From the NCBI GenBank assembly GCA_900766975.1, contig CAAFXO010000032.1, positions 1 to 64,000 of the forward strand: a stretch of 64,000 nt of DNA. The letters are read 5' to 3'. This document shows, piece by piece, positions 53,209 through 61,452 of this stretch. The first letter of the stretch is position 1; every line of letters starts with the position of its first letter. Below the pieces are notes generated by a model. That model was not told where the DNA came from. It did not search any database and saw only the letters and a program-made list of their open reading frames with translations. Both the position numbers and the translations under genes were made by a program. The stretch is from Bacteroidales bacterium (GTDB taxonomy: Bacteria; Bacteroidota; Bacteroidia; Bacteroidales; Muribaculaceae).

Positions 53209-54531
53209 ATGAACGATAAAACAGTTCTGAAAATCAGATTGTCTCTCCTCAATTTCTTGGAGTTCGCCGTCTGGGGAGCTTACCTTACCTCGCTCGGCAA
53301 TTTTTTGTTTAACGTCGGGTTGGGCGAACAGATTGGCTGGTTCTACGCCGTACAGGGTATAGTCTCTCTCTTTATGCCCTCTCTTATCGGCATCCTCGCT
53401 GACAAGTATATCCAGGCGCAGAAGATGCTCAGCATCTGTCATTACATCGCCGCCCTCTTTATGGCAGGTGCCGCCTTCTATTGCACTCAAGTCGATACTA
53501 TCGAGTTCGCTTGGCTCTTCTCGCTATATACCCTCTCGGTAGCATTCTTTATGCCTACCATCGGATTGAACAATTCGGTGGCTTTCAATGCACTGACCAA
53601 GGCGGGTATGGATACGGTCAAGGATTTCCCGCCTATCCGCATTTTCGGCACCATAGGCTTCATCTGCGCCATGCTCTTCGTGAACTTCGTAGGCATCGAT
53701 GGCGCCAAGTTCCAAACCACCCACATGCAACTCTTCTTCTCTGCCGGCCTGAGCGTCATCATGGCTTTCTATGCCCTCACGATGCCCAAATGCCCCGTCT
53801 CCACAACTCCGCAGTCGGGCAATTGGATCGATAAAATGGGCCTCCGAGCTTTCCTCCTCTTCAAGCAGAAGAAGATGGCTATATTCTTTATCTTCAGTAT
53901 GCTCCTCGGCGTTTCTCTTCAGATCACCAATGGCTATGCCAATCCATATATAACATTCTTCAAGGGTCTTCCCGAGTTCGCCAATGCTTGGGCTGCTCAG
54001 AATGCAAATGCTCTGATCTCCCTCTCGCAGATCAGCGAAACTCTCTGCATCCTCCTGATCCCTTTCTGCCTCAAGAAGTTTGGCATCAAGGGTGTAATGC
54101 TTATGTCGATGTTCGCTTGGGTGTTCCGTTTCGGCCTCTTCGGTGTCGGTGACCCTGCCGGCGGTCTCTGGATGTTCGTACTCTCTTGCATCGTCTATGG
54201 CATCGCTTTCGATTTCTTCAATGTCTCGGGCGGCCTATATGTCGATCAGGAAACTCCTGCCGAGTATCGCAGCAGTGCTCAGGGTCTCTTTATGATTATG
54301 ACCAACGGTTTCGGTTCTACTTTCGGCACTCTCGCTGCTATGGCTATCGTCAATCATAATGTCTCTACCGCTGCTCCTCTCGCCACTCAGTTGCAGGGAT
54401 GGCGCAATTCTTGGCTCATCTTCGCTGCTTACGCCCTCGTGGTGGCTATCGCTTTCTGGATTATCTTCAAGGATAGCAAGCCTGCCCATAACTCGGCTGA
54501 ACCCGGCGCCGCCAAGTCTGATATGATCTAA
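53209..54531 (+). CDS. Nucleoside:H+ symporter-family MFS transporter
   Basis: 440 residues with twelve predicted membrane helices. N-terminus LKIRLSLLNFLEFAVWGAYL and the GIVSLFMPSLIGILADKY loop are characteristic of the NupG/XapB nucleoside symporter family, as is DFFNVSGGLYVDQETPAEYRSSAQG (split: DFFNVSGGLYVD, then PAEYRSSAQG). It probably imports nucleosides. Strong terminator behind it. Confidence 0.88.
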   Translation: MNDKTVLKIRLSLLNFLEFAVWGAYLTSLGNFLFNVGLGEQIGWFYAVQGIVSLFMPSLIGILADKYIQAQKMLSICHYIAALFMAGAAFYCTQVDTIEFAWLFSLYTLSVAFFMPTIGLNNSVAFNALTKAGMDTVKDFPPIRIFGTIGFICAMLFVNFVGIDGAKFQTTHMQLFFSAGLSVIMAFYALTMPKCPVSTTPQSGNWIDKMGLRAFLLFKQKKMAIFFIFSMLLGVSLQITNGYANPYITFFKGLPEFANAWAAQNANALISLSQISETLCILLIPFCLKKFGIKGVMLMSMFAWVFRFGLFGVGDPAGGLWMFVLSCIVYGIAFDFFNVSGGLYVDQETPAEYRSSAQGLFMIMTNGFGSTFGTLAAMAIVNHNVSTAAPLATQLQGWRNSWLIFAAYALVVAIAFWIIFKDSKPAHNSAEPGAAKSDMI

Positions 54532-54541
54532 TCCCTAATTC

Positions 54542-54581
54542 TCGCGATTCGGATATCTCTTTTTTCCCGATTCGCGAGTTT
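54542..54581 (+). terminator. Terminator after the nucleoside transporter
   Basis: CTCGCGATTCGG and CCGATTCGCGAG form a 12-base-pair stem with one mismatch, followed by TTTT. Confidence 0.6.
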
Positions 54582-54605
54582 TACCAATTCTTACGATCTT
54601 TATCT

Positions 54606-55316
54606 ATGATAATCTTCTATAGCCCCGATATTCAGTCCACAGGCGAACTCTCGGAAACGGAGTCAGGCCATTGTTGCCGTGTGCTCCGTCTGCGTGAGGG
54701 TGACCATATCACTGTGGCTGACGGCTTGGGTCATTTCTTCGAGTGCGAGATCACCGATGCTCACCCCAAACACACGTCGGTGATGATCCTCGACAGCCGC
54801 GAGGTGGACCGCCATTGGTCGCCCAAGATCACTCTCGCCGTTGCCCCCACCAAGAATATGGATCGTATGGAGTGGCTCGCCGAGAAGGCTGTCGAGATCG
54901 GTGTCGACCGCTTGGTGTTCGTGGATTGCCAACGTAATGTCCGCCATGTCGTGAAGCGCGACCGAATCGAGAAAATCATGATTTCGGCGATGAAGCAAAG
55001 CCTCAAGGCTCACCTCCCCGAGTTGGTGGAGCTGACATCCCTCCGCGAGTTCTTCGCCTCCGATACTTCTCAAGTCAAGTATATGGGCTATTGCGACCCT
55101 AATATCCCGAGACGCGAGTTCTCCGTAGATTATGATGGTAAACAGGATCTCACCATCCTCGTCGGTCCGGAGGGGGATTTCTCCCCCGATGAGGTCGACG
55201 CTGCCCTTGTAGCCGGTTTCGCACCGGTAACCTTCGGAAATACTCGCCTCCGCACAGAGACTGCCGCTCTATATGCCCTCTGTGCTACCCATTCGATTAT
55301 TACCCAACAAGTATAA
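54606..55316 (+). CDS. rsmE: 16S rRNA (uracil-1498-N3)-methyltransferase
   Basis: 236 residues, normal length. SPOUT methyltransferase: SGHCCRVLRLREGD near the start (PUA-like domain), KNMDRMEWLAEKAVEIGVD, SAMKQSLKAHLPEL, LVGPEGDFSPDE and the knot-end FGNTRLRTETAALYAL. It methylates U1498 of 16S rRNA. 72 bases before kdsA. Confidence 0.95.
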   Translation: MIIFYSPDIQSTGELSETESGHCCRVLRLREGDHITVADGLGHFFECEITDAHPKHTSVMILDSREVDRHWSPKITLAVAPTKNMDRMEWLAEKAVEIGVDRLVFVDCQRNVRHVVKRDRIEKIMISAMKQSLKAHLPELVELTSLREFFASDTSQVKYMGYCDPNIPRREFSVDYDGKQDLTILVGPEGDFSPDEVDAALVAGFAPVTFGNTRLRTETAALYALCATHSIITQQV

Positions 55317-55388
55317 TTCTTCTCACACTCTTCTCTCTTCTCACTCACCTTATACATACTTTAATCATCCCCAACACCCACCCTAATC

Positions 55389-56219
55389 ATGTTTGATGAT
55401 ATAACTGCTTATCTCTCTTCAAGTAAGTCTGACAATTTCTTCCTCCTCGCCGGCCCCTGTGTTATCGAGGGTGAGGAGATGGCTCTTGACATCGCCCAGC
55501 GTATGGTCAAGATCACTTCCGATCTCGACATCCCCTATATCTTCAAGGGATCTTATCGCAAGGCTAATCGTAGCCGCCTCGATTCTTTTACCGGTATCGG
55601 CGACCGTAAGGCTCTCGAAGTGCTCCGAAAGGTTCGTGACACTTTCCATATCCCGGTCGTTACCGATATCCATAGCGCCGAGGAGGCGGAGATGGCTGCC
55701 GATTATGTCGATGTGCTCCAGATTCCGGCTTTCCTTTGTCGCCAAACAGACCTGCTTATAGCTGCTGCTCGCACCGGTAAGATGGTGAATATCAAGAAGG
55801 GTCAGTTCCTCGCTCCGGAGTCGATGACCTTCGCCTGCGATAAGGTGATTCAGTCGGGCAATCCCCATGTCGCTGTCACCGAACGTGGCACTTTCTTTGG
55901 TTATGGAGATCTCGTCGTAGATATGCGTGGCGTGCCTGTCATGAAGGAGATGTGTAAGTGCCCCGTTATCGTCGATGTCACACACTCCCTCCAGCAACCC
56001 AATAGCGCTTCGGGTGTCACCGGCGGCAAACCGCAACTCATCTCCACCATCGCCAAGTCTGCCATAGCTGCCGGTGCCGATGGCCTGTTTATGGAGACCC
56101 ACCAAAACCCCGCCGTGGCAAAAAGCGATGGCGCAAACATGATCCCCCTCGATCACGTGCAAATCCTCCTCGAAAACCTAACCCTCCTAAGAAAAGCAGT
56201 AAACAAAATGACTATCTAA
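55389..56219 (+). CDS. kdsA: 3-deoxy-8-phosphooctulonate synthase
   Basis: 276 residues. LLAGPCVIEGEEMALDIA, FKGSYRKANRSRLDSFTGIG, DIHSAEEA, KKGQFLAPESM, the RGTFFGYGDLVVD loop and DVTHSLQQPN identify KDO-8-phosphate synthase and not the related DAHP synthase (encoded at 2966). It makes the KDO precursor of lipopolysaccharide; kdsB (60604) and lpxH (13001), for later and parallel steps, are also in the window. Confidence 0.96.
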   Translation: MFDDITAYLSSSKSDNFFLLAGPCVIEGEEMALDIAQRMVKITSDLDIPYIFKGSYRKANRSRLDSFTGIGDRKALEVLRKVRDTFHIPVVTDIHSAEEAEMAADYVDVLQIPAFLCRQTDLLIAAARTGKMVNIKKGQFLAPESMTFACDKVIQSGNPHVAVTERGTFFGYGDLVVDMRGVPVMKEMCKCPVIVDVTHSLQQPNSASGVTGGKPQLISTIAKSAIAAGADGLFMETHQNPAVAKSDGANMIPLDHVQILLENLTLLRKAVNKMTI

Positions 56220-56533
56220 TAAAAGCGAAAGAGATTATAAGCCCAATAGGCCCCATAGACTTATAAGCCCATCACCCCTGTTTGAATAAAATCCAACTCT
56301 AAGTAGAGCTAATTTAGATAGTTATATTCAATTAACAATCGTTAACACTTTTCGATAGCAAAAACTTGCACACATCTCCAAATGTGTGCAAGTCTTTTTT
56401 TGACACTTTTTTTGCCTCCAATTTGCGCTGAGCTCCCTTATAGCATGCTTTTCATCATACTTTTTTGCTACGCTTTTGATATTGATTTTTTAATTTTTCT
56501 CCGGATTATTTGCTTTTTATGCGATATTTTTTA
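56220..56533. other. Intergenic region between kdsA and ndk
   Basis: No gene. The element TTATAAGCCCA occurs twice (56234 and 56261 regions). A strong terminator lies at 56364-56401 and the ndk promoter follows. Otherwise AT-rich and without visible structure. Confidence 0.5.
56364..56401 (+). terminator. Strong terminator after kdsA
   Basis: ACTTGCACACAT (56364-56375) pairs perfectly with ATGTGTGCAAGT (56382-56393), 6-base loop, then C and seven T. Confidence 0.8.
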
Positions 56534-56541
56534 TAACTTTG
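56534..56541 (+). promoter_or_regulatory. -7 box of ndk
   Basis: TAACTTTG, 42 bases before the ATG at 56584; the longer open frame from a TTG at 56539 overlaps it and is rejected. Confidence 0.45.
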
Positions 56542-56583
56542 AAGGTGACTAATCAAAAAGTCTTAAGAACTGTTAAAGCTAAA

Positions 56584-57045
56584 ATGGAGAAAACATTAGT
56601 ATTATTGAAGCCCTCTTGCATCGCTCGCAACCTTGTCGGCGAGGTGATCAGCCGCATCGAGCGTAAGGGCCTTATCATTTGCGGTATGAAGATGATACAA
56701 CTCGACATGGAGGTGGTGCGTGAGCATTATTCCCATCTTGTCGACAAGCCTTTCTTCCCCAAGTTGGCTGCTTCGATGATGTGTTCTCCCGTTATTGCTT
56801 TGTGCTTGAAGGGTGTTGATGTGGTCCGTGTATTCAGAGAAATGACCGGTGTTACCAATGGCCGTAAAGCCGCTCCCGGTACGCTACGCGGTGATTTCTG
56901 CATGAGTGGCTCGCTCAACATCATCCATGCCAGCGATTCTGTCGAAAATGCAGAAATCGAAATCAATCGGTTCTTCCGCCCAGAAGAGGTCTTCGATTAT
57001 AGCCCCGCCACCCTCGGATTTATCTACGAGAGCGACGAGATTTAA
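56584..57045 (+). CDS. ndk: Nucleoside diphosphate kinase
   Basis: 153 residues from ATG 56584 (MEKTLVLLKPSCIARNLVGE, the normal NDK start). The active histidine lies in LNIIHASDSVENAE; TNGRKAAPGTLRGDFC is the nucleotide-binding stretch. It moves the terminal phosphate among nucleoside triphosphates. Confidence 0.95.
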   Translation: MEKTLVLLKPSCIARNLVGEVISRIERKGLIICGMKMIQLDMEVVREHYSHLVDKPFFPKLAASMMCSPVIALCLKGVDVVRVFREMTGVTNGRKAAPGTLRGDFCMSGSLNIIHASDSVENAEIEINRFFRPEEVFDYSPATLGFIYESDEI

Positions 57046-57113
57046 TCCCCACTTCTTCCAATATTTTAATATTAATGCTGTTATTTAATTGATGGCTAAA
57101 TTTTAGTGTTGTA

Positions 57114-58055
57114 ATGTTGAATTTAAAGAAAATTTTCCTGCCTCTGCTTGCCGCCGCTATCGGCGTCTCTGCTCTTCAGGCTCAAAATATCTCGGGTGGC
57201 GACCAGCACTCTCGTGCTCATAAGCAACTCCTCGCTTCTCGTTCCAAATCCAACGACCGGATCAAACTCGTTGAGCAAAATACTTTCCTCGACCTTATGG
57301 ATGATATCGAGCCGGAACCCGATATCTATACCGAAGGCTGGAATAGCAAGCGTGTCAACCCCTTCAAGGAGTCGGATGTGCCCAATTCAAAAGTGATCGA
57401 TGTCACCGATTTCTGCATCCCCTGCAAGGGCCATGTTACTTCCAACTATGGTTATCGCGCCAAGTTCGGCCGTATGCACAAGGGCGTTGACCTCGGCATT
57501 CGATCCAACGATACCATCTATGCAGCTTTCTCCGGTAAGGTCCGACTCACCAACTATGAGGCGCGCGGGTATGGTAATTATATTATCATCCGCCATCCTA
57601 ATGGCCTTGAAACCGTTTATGGTCACCTCAACCGTTCCCTCGTTAAGCCTGACCAAATCGTAAAAGCCGGTCAGCCGATCGGTCTCGGCGGTAGCACAGG
57701 CCGTAGCACCGGTCCTCACCTCCATTTCGAAACTCGTTATATGGGTTATGCCATCAATCCCAGCGCTATCTTCGATTTCGCCAACCGCACTACCCATACC
57801 GACACTTATACCTTCACCAAGCAGACCTATACCCAGCCTCGTAACTATGCCCCCTCTACCACTGTGGCTAAAAACGAGAAGTCTAATACATATCAGAGCG
57901 GTTCGAACAAACGCACCACTTATACTGTTAAGTCGGGCGATACACTCTCTTCGATAGCTCGCTCTTACGGTATGTCTGCAACAACCCTCCGCAAGATCAA
58001 CGGTCTTGAATCAACCGACAAAATAAAAGTAGGTCAAGTCTTAAAACTTAAATAA
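57114..58055 (+). CDS. M23 peptidase with C-terminal LysM domain
   Basis: 313 residues with a signal peptide (MLNLKKIFLPLLAAAIGVSA). The LytM/M23 zinc site is complete: HKGVDLG (His and Asp) and HLHFETR (second His pair). The last 45 residues are a LysM (YTVKSGDTLSSIARSYGMSA ... IKVGQVLKLK) that binds peptidoglycan. It probably cuts peptide cross-links in the periplasm during growth or division. Its own terminator follows. Confidence 0.93.
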   Translation: MLNLKKIFLPLLAAAIGVSALQAQNISGGDQHSRAHKQLLASRSKSNDRIKLVEQNTFLDLMDDIEPEPDIYTEGWNSKRVNPFKESDVPNSKVIDVTDFCIPCKGHVTSNYGYRAKFGRMHKGVDLGIRSNDTIYAAFSGKVRLTNYEARGYGNYIIIRHPNGLETVYGHLNRSLVKPDQIVKAGQPIGLGGSTGRSTGPHLHFETRYMGYAINPSAIFDFANRTTHTDTYTFTKQTYTQPRNYAPSTTVAKNEKSNTYQSGSNKRTTYTVKSGDTLSSIARSYGMSATTLRKINGLESTDKIKVGQVLKLK

Positions 58056-58071
58056 TCACCCCTCCCCACAA

Positions 58072-58107
58072 TAAGCAGAGTGAGCTAACCCTCGCTCTGC
58101 TTTTTTC
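58072..58107 (+). terminator. Terminator after the M23/LysM gene
   Basis: AAGCAGAGTGAG and CTCGCTCTGCTT form a stem (one mismatch region), followed by TTTTT. Confidence 0.6.
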
Positions 58108-58142
58108 ATACCCTCTTTCACTTCCTCTATCACTTCCTCTTT

Positions 58143-58568
58143 ATGCTTAAACTCCTTTTATCTGCTTTTATCGGTAGCGGCATCGGCGGCGCTATCCGAT
58201 TCCTCGTCTCTCATTTCTTCACTTCGCGATCCTCTCTCTCTTCTCTCGCCTCGTCGGCTGAGGGAGCTTCTTTCTTCTCACTCTTCCCTTGGCATACTTT
58301 TCTGGTGAATATCGTCGGTTGCTTCATTATCGGTCTGATATATGCATGCATCGACCATAATATCCTCTCCATCTCCCCGGAGATGAAAACTTTCCTTACC
58401 GTCGGTATCTGCGGCGGATTGACCACCTTCTCCACTTTCTCTCACGAAAGCCTTATCCTCTTCCAGTCAGGTCATTCTATCACCGCTCTATGCTACATCA
58501 TCCTTTCACTCAGCCTGGGCATCGGCGCCGCTCTCCTCGGCCACGTCATCATTAAGAGCGCGTTCTAA
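58143..58568 (+). CDS. crcB: Fluoride channel FluC/CrcB
   Basis: 141 residues, four helices. GSGIGGAIRFLVS at the start, FLVNIVGCFIIGLIY (the conserved Asn-Gly segment), and the GICGGLTTFSTFS pore motif with its Phe pair. The family forms dimeric F- channels that export fluoride. No fluoride riboswitch was found upstream. The last four codons and stop (KSAF, TAA) are formed by a copy of the AGAGCGCG motif. Confidence 0.92.
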   Translation: MLKLLLSAFIGSGIGGAIRFLVSHFFTSRSSLSSLASSAEGASFFSLFPWHTFLVNIVGCFIIGLIYACIDHNILSISPEMKTFLTVGICGGLTTFSTFSHESLILFQSGHSITALCYIILSLSLGIGAALLGHVIIKSAF

Positions 58569-58569
58569 A
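58555..58569. repeat. AGAGCGCG motif at the crcB stop codon
   Basis: AGAGCGCGTTCTAAA spans the last codons and TAA stop of crcB. Confidence 0.5.
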
Positions 58570-58692
58570 TAACACCTGTTTACCCTGCTATTACAGCTCT
58601 TCAGAGCAACGTTTTCCATCTACTTTAATCTACTTTAACCAACAATATGGGTTGATTTTTAGTTTTTTTTTGCTTTCATCCCCGATTTTTAT

Positions 58693-58700
58693 TAATTTTG
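58693..58700 (+). promoter_or_regulatory. -7 box of the HU gene
   Basis: TAATTTTG, ending 5 bases before the ATG at 58706: a leaderless mRNA is predicted. Confidence 0.45.
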
Positions 58701-58705
58701 TGGTT

Positions 58706-58984
58706 ATGGATACTAAGACGCTTAATAATTTGGTGGCTGAGAAACTCGACCGCGACCCTGAAGAAGTGGCTTCGCTCATCAAGTCTCTCTCCGAAGTTAT
58801 CGCCTCTCATCTTAAAGATGGCGACTCTATTGCCGTGCCCGGATTCGGCTCTTTCGAACCTCGCATCAAAGGTGAAAGAGTGGCTATACACCCCTCCAAC
58901 GGCAAGAAAATTCTTGTGCCTCCCAAGATGACTATGGCTTTCAAACCCTCGACTCTCCTTAAGCAAAAGGTCAATAAACAGTAA
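58706..58984 (+). CDS. HU-family DNA-binding protein
   Basis: 92 residues from ATG 58706 (MDTKTLNNLVAEKLDRDPEE). HU/IHF fold with the DGDSIAVPGFGSFEPR turn; the DNA-binding arm is PSNGKKILVPPKMTMAFKPS, with the conserved Pro replaced by the PPK context. It differs from the canonical HU by its acidic first half. It sits 19 bases upstream of a second, membrane-linked HU-domain protein, so the two may work together. Confidence 0.85.
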   Translation: MDTKTLNNLVAEKLDRDPEEVASLIKSLSEVIASHLKDGDSIAVPGFGSFEPRIKGERVAIHPSNGKKILVPPKMTMAFKPSTLLKQKVNKQ

Positions 58985-59003
58985 CCTATTAATCTCGAAT
59001 CTC

Positions 59004-60317
59004 GTGAACGAAAAAATTACTCTTCCTCTCCTGACTCAACTCTTGGCTCTCCACACCGGCGACTCAAGAAAGCAGTCGGAAGATTTTATCAAGGAGTTCT
59101 TCGGCGCTGTCTCCGCAGCCCTGGCTAATGGTGAACAAGTCAAAATCAAAGATTTTGGCGTGTTCAAAACTACTTTGGTCGGCGCCAGAAAGAGTGTTAA
59201 CGTATCCACCGGCGAAGATCACGAGATTCCCGCCCACTATAAGGTCTCTTTTACACCATCCAAGGAGATCGCTGCCATCATCAACGAGCCCTTCGAGATG
59301 TTTGAAACCGTAGAACTAAACGACAACGTCTCCCTCGAAGATATGGAAACCCTCGACCCCTCGACCCCTGATGATGCCATATCCTCACTCGATTCGCAAG
59401 ATGCCAACCAGGCGGAAACGGATACCGATCAGCCGGACCAGCCGGAACTGTCAGATAATGACCAGCCGGAACTGTCAGATAATGACCAGCCGGAACAGTC
59501 CGAGCCGGATAATTCACCGGTTTATGTCTTCGATGATTCCGATTCTGATCACTCTCAACATTCCGTTGCAGTGAATAATCCTTCCGATGACAAAAATACA
59601 TCTTCTATTGAAGACAAAATCGTATCCATCTCCGAAACTATCTCAACCGATGCTAATGGAGTCGTATGCGTTTCTGAAAGAATCAAATTCGTTTCTGATA
59701 ATGACTCTTTTGTTTGTGAAGATATTTCTCCTAACGATGATGAGAATTCTTCCGATGATGAAGAAATTGCTCCGAAACCTGCCAAGGGCCGTTTCTGGCT
59801 CGGTTTCCTCTCCGGTTTAGCTGCCGCTTTCTTTGTCGCTTTCATCATCTACGGCACTTTCCTTTATATAGGTGATTCTCCATCTTTGCACTCCAATCAA
59901 GTGCAAACACCCTCCGACATTACCGCTAATGTAACATCAGCCGCCGACCAAGACGCCGATCACGCCGATGTTGCCCAACCTGCTACTCAATCCGCCGAGT
60001 CTGATCAGTCGGAACCGGAGCAGAAATCGACGGAGACTCCCGAGGTCAACACCCAGCCCTCCGATTCACCCCTCTACGACACTATCACAAAAACAAGATA
60101 CCTCACCACAATGGCTAAGGATCACTATGGCAATTACCACTTCTGGCCATATATCTATATGGAAAACCAAAAGTTCCTCGGCCATCCTGACCGTATCACC
60201 CCCGGTACGAAGATAGTCGTGCCTCCTCTCTCCAAGTATGGCGTCGACCCCTCCAACCCCGAACATATCAAAAAGGCTAAGCAGTTGGGCGTTGAAATCT
60301 ACAAAAAATATCAATAA
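59004..60317 (+). CDS. HU domain tethered to the membrane, with a LysM-like outer domain
   Basis: 437 residues from a GTG start. Residues 1-95 are an HU-like DNA-binding domain (DFIKEFFGAVSAALANGEQV; IKDFGVFKTTLVGARKSVNV). Residues about 100-265 are a low-complexity Asp/Ser/Glu/Pro linker, with a repeated octapeptide DQPELSDN. One helix follows (WLGFLSGLAAAFFVAFIIYG, about 271-290), then a second acidic linker and a LysM-type fold (LTTMAKDHYGNYHFWPYIYM ... RITPGTKIVVPP). Topology suggests DNA on the inside and peptidoglycan on the outside, linked by one chain. HU-LysM proteins are reported in Bacteroidota, role unproven. Confidence 0.85.
   Translation: MNEKITLPLLTQLLALHTGDSRKQSEDFIKEFFGAVSAALANGEQVKIKDFGVFKTTLVGARKSVNVSTGEDHEIPAHYKVSFTPSKEIAAIINEPFEMFETVELNDNVSLEDMETLDPSTPDDAISSLDSQDANQAETDTDQPDQPELSDNDQPELSDNDQPEQSEPDNSPVYVFDDSDSDHSQHSVAVNNPSDDKNTSSIEDKIVSISETISTDANGVVCVSERIKFVSDNDSFVCEDISPNDDENSSDDEEIAPKPAKGRFWLGFLSGLAAAFFVAFIIYGTFLYIGDSPSLHSNQVQTPSDITANVTSAADQDADHADVAQPATQSAESDQSEPEQKSTETPEVNTQPSDSPLYDTITKTRYLTTMAKDHYGNYHFWPYIYMENQKFLGHPDRITPGTKIVVPPLSKYGVDPSNPEHIKKAKQLGVEIYKKYQ
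59436..59500 (+). repeat. 24-base in-frame tandem repeat
   Basis: GACCAGCCGGAACTGTCAGA plus TAAT occurs at 59436-59459 and 59460-59483, then a partial third copy to 59500. It encodes DQPELSDN twice, then DQPEQSEP, in the linker of the HU-membrane protein; identical copies suggest recent slippage. Confidence 0.75.
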
Positions 60318-60403
60318 CATCCTCGTTCGATTCCCACTTCTTTCCCTTTCCCCATACATCTACCACTTTTTATAGAAATATTTTTACTTTTTTCTTCAAA
60401 ATA

Positions 60404-60435
60404 TTTGCAAATCTCATTTATATGTGCTAACTTTG
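60404..60435 (+). promoter_or_regulatory. Promoter of tRNA-Cys
   Basis: TTTG (60404-60407), 20 bases, TAACTTTG (60428-60435), 18 bases before the tRNA. Confidence 0.65.
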
Positions 60436-60453
60436 CACTCGCAATCAGCTAAT

Positions 60454-60527
60454 GGTTCCATGTCCGAGTGGTTAGGTACCGGTCTGCAAAACCGTTTACA
60501 CCAGTTCGAATCTGGTTGGAACCTCCA
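60454..60527 (+). tRNA. tRNA-Cys (GCA)
   Basis: 74 bases with encoded CCA. Acceptor GGTTCCA against TGGAACC, anticodon loop CTGCAAA (GCA), T arm CCAGT-TCGAA-type, discriminator T as usual for Cys. Confidence 0.94.
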
Positions 60528-60537
60528 CCAATCTATT

Positions 60538-60576
60538 GAGGATGTATCATAATAATCGATACATCCTCTTTTTTTT
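60538..60576 (+). terminator. Terminator after tRNA-Cys
   Basis: GAGGATGTATC (60538-60548) pairs perfectly with GATACATCCTC (60558-60568), followed by eight T. Confidence 0.75.
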
Positions 60577-60603
60577 AATACACCCCCTTTTCGTTATATT
60601 CCT

Positions 60604-61362
60604 ATGAAATTCGTTGTCCTTATCCCTGCCAGATACGAATCTACCCGATTCCCCGGCAAGCCTCTCGCCAAGATAGGTGGCGAGGAGATGATCATTCGCG
60701 TTTGTCGCCAAGTTGCCAAAACCGGCCTCCCTCTCGCTGTCGCTACTGACAATGACCTGATCGCCCAAACTGTCAGAAATGCCGGTTTCGATGCCGTTTT
60801 GACCGCATCTACCCATCGTAGCGGCACCGAACGCGTAGAGGAGGCTTATCGAAATATCCACTCTGATGCCGATGTTGTCATCAATGTACAAGGCGATGAA
60901 CCATTCATCGATCCCCGTCAGATACTTTCATTATCCGAAATCTTTAAGTCAAATCCCGACACTGATATCGCCACTTTGGCTCGTCCCTTCGACCCCGCTC
61001 TCGGTTTCGATGCCCTCCAAGATCCCAACCTCGTCAAGGTGGTTATGTCTCAGCAGGGTAGGGCTCTATATTTCTCGCGAAGCGTTATCCCTTTCGTGAG
61101 AAATACCCCAACTGATGATTGGCTTAGAAAGGTGCAGTATTATTCACATATAGGCATTTATGCCTACCGAGCTTCGGCTCTCTCCAAGATCGTTTCTCTC
61201 CCTCCAGCACCCTTGGAAACGGTCGAAAGCCTCGAACAACTTCGCTGGTTGCAGCAGGGCATCGTGATCAATGTCGGCATATCTTCTTTCCCTACCATCG
61301 GCATTGATACTCCCCAAGACCTCGAAAATGCAGAAATGTTCCTGAAAAATATTGCCGAGTAG
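60604..61362 (+). CDS. kdsB: 3-deoxy-manno-octulosonate cytidylyltransferase
   Basis: 252 residues. LIPARYESTRFPGKPLAKIG (nucleotide site), THRSGTERVEEAYR, NVQGDEPFIDP and the YSHIGIYAYRAS segment are diagnostic. It activates KDO with CTP for lipid A core assembly. Ends with a long T-run before the pfp promoter. Confidence 0.96.
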   Translation: MKFVVLIPARYESTRFPGKPLAKIGGEEMIIRVCRQVAKTGLPLAVATDNDLIAQTVRNAGFDAVLTASTHRSGTERVEEAYRNIHSDADVVINVQGDEPFIDPRQILSLSEIFKSNPDTDIATLARPFDPALGFDALQDPNLVKVVMSQQGRALYFSRSVIPFVRNTPTDDWLRKVQYYSHIGIYAYRASALSKIVSLPPAPLETVESLEQLRWLQQGIVINVGISSFPTIGIDTPQDLENAEMFLKNIAE

Positions 61363-61406
61363 CAATTTTTTTGACTTTATTTGCCCAAAAACTGCAATAT
61401 TTTCAT

Positions 61407-61414
61407 TAATTTTG
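61407..61414 (+). promoter_or_regulatory. -7 box of pfp
   Basis: TAATTTTG; a TTTG lies 23 bases upstream (61380-61383), slightly further than the usual spacing. Confidence 0.45.
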
Positions 61415-61452
61415 CAGTCGGAAACTAATATGACAATAACCCATATAATTTT

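Noticed and set aside
58056..58142. Fluoride riboswitch before crcB
   Set aside because: The gap contains the terminator of the previous gene and lacks the conserved riboswitch core pattern.
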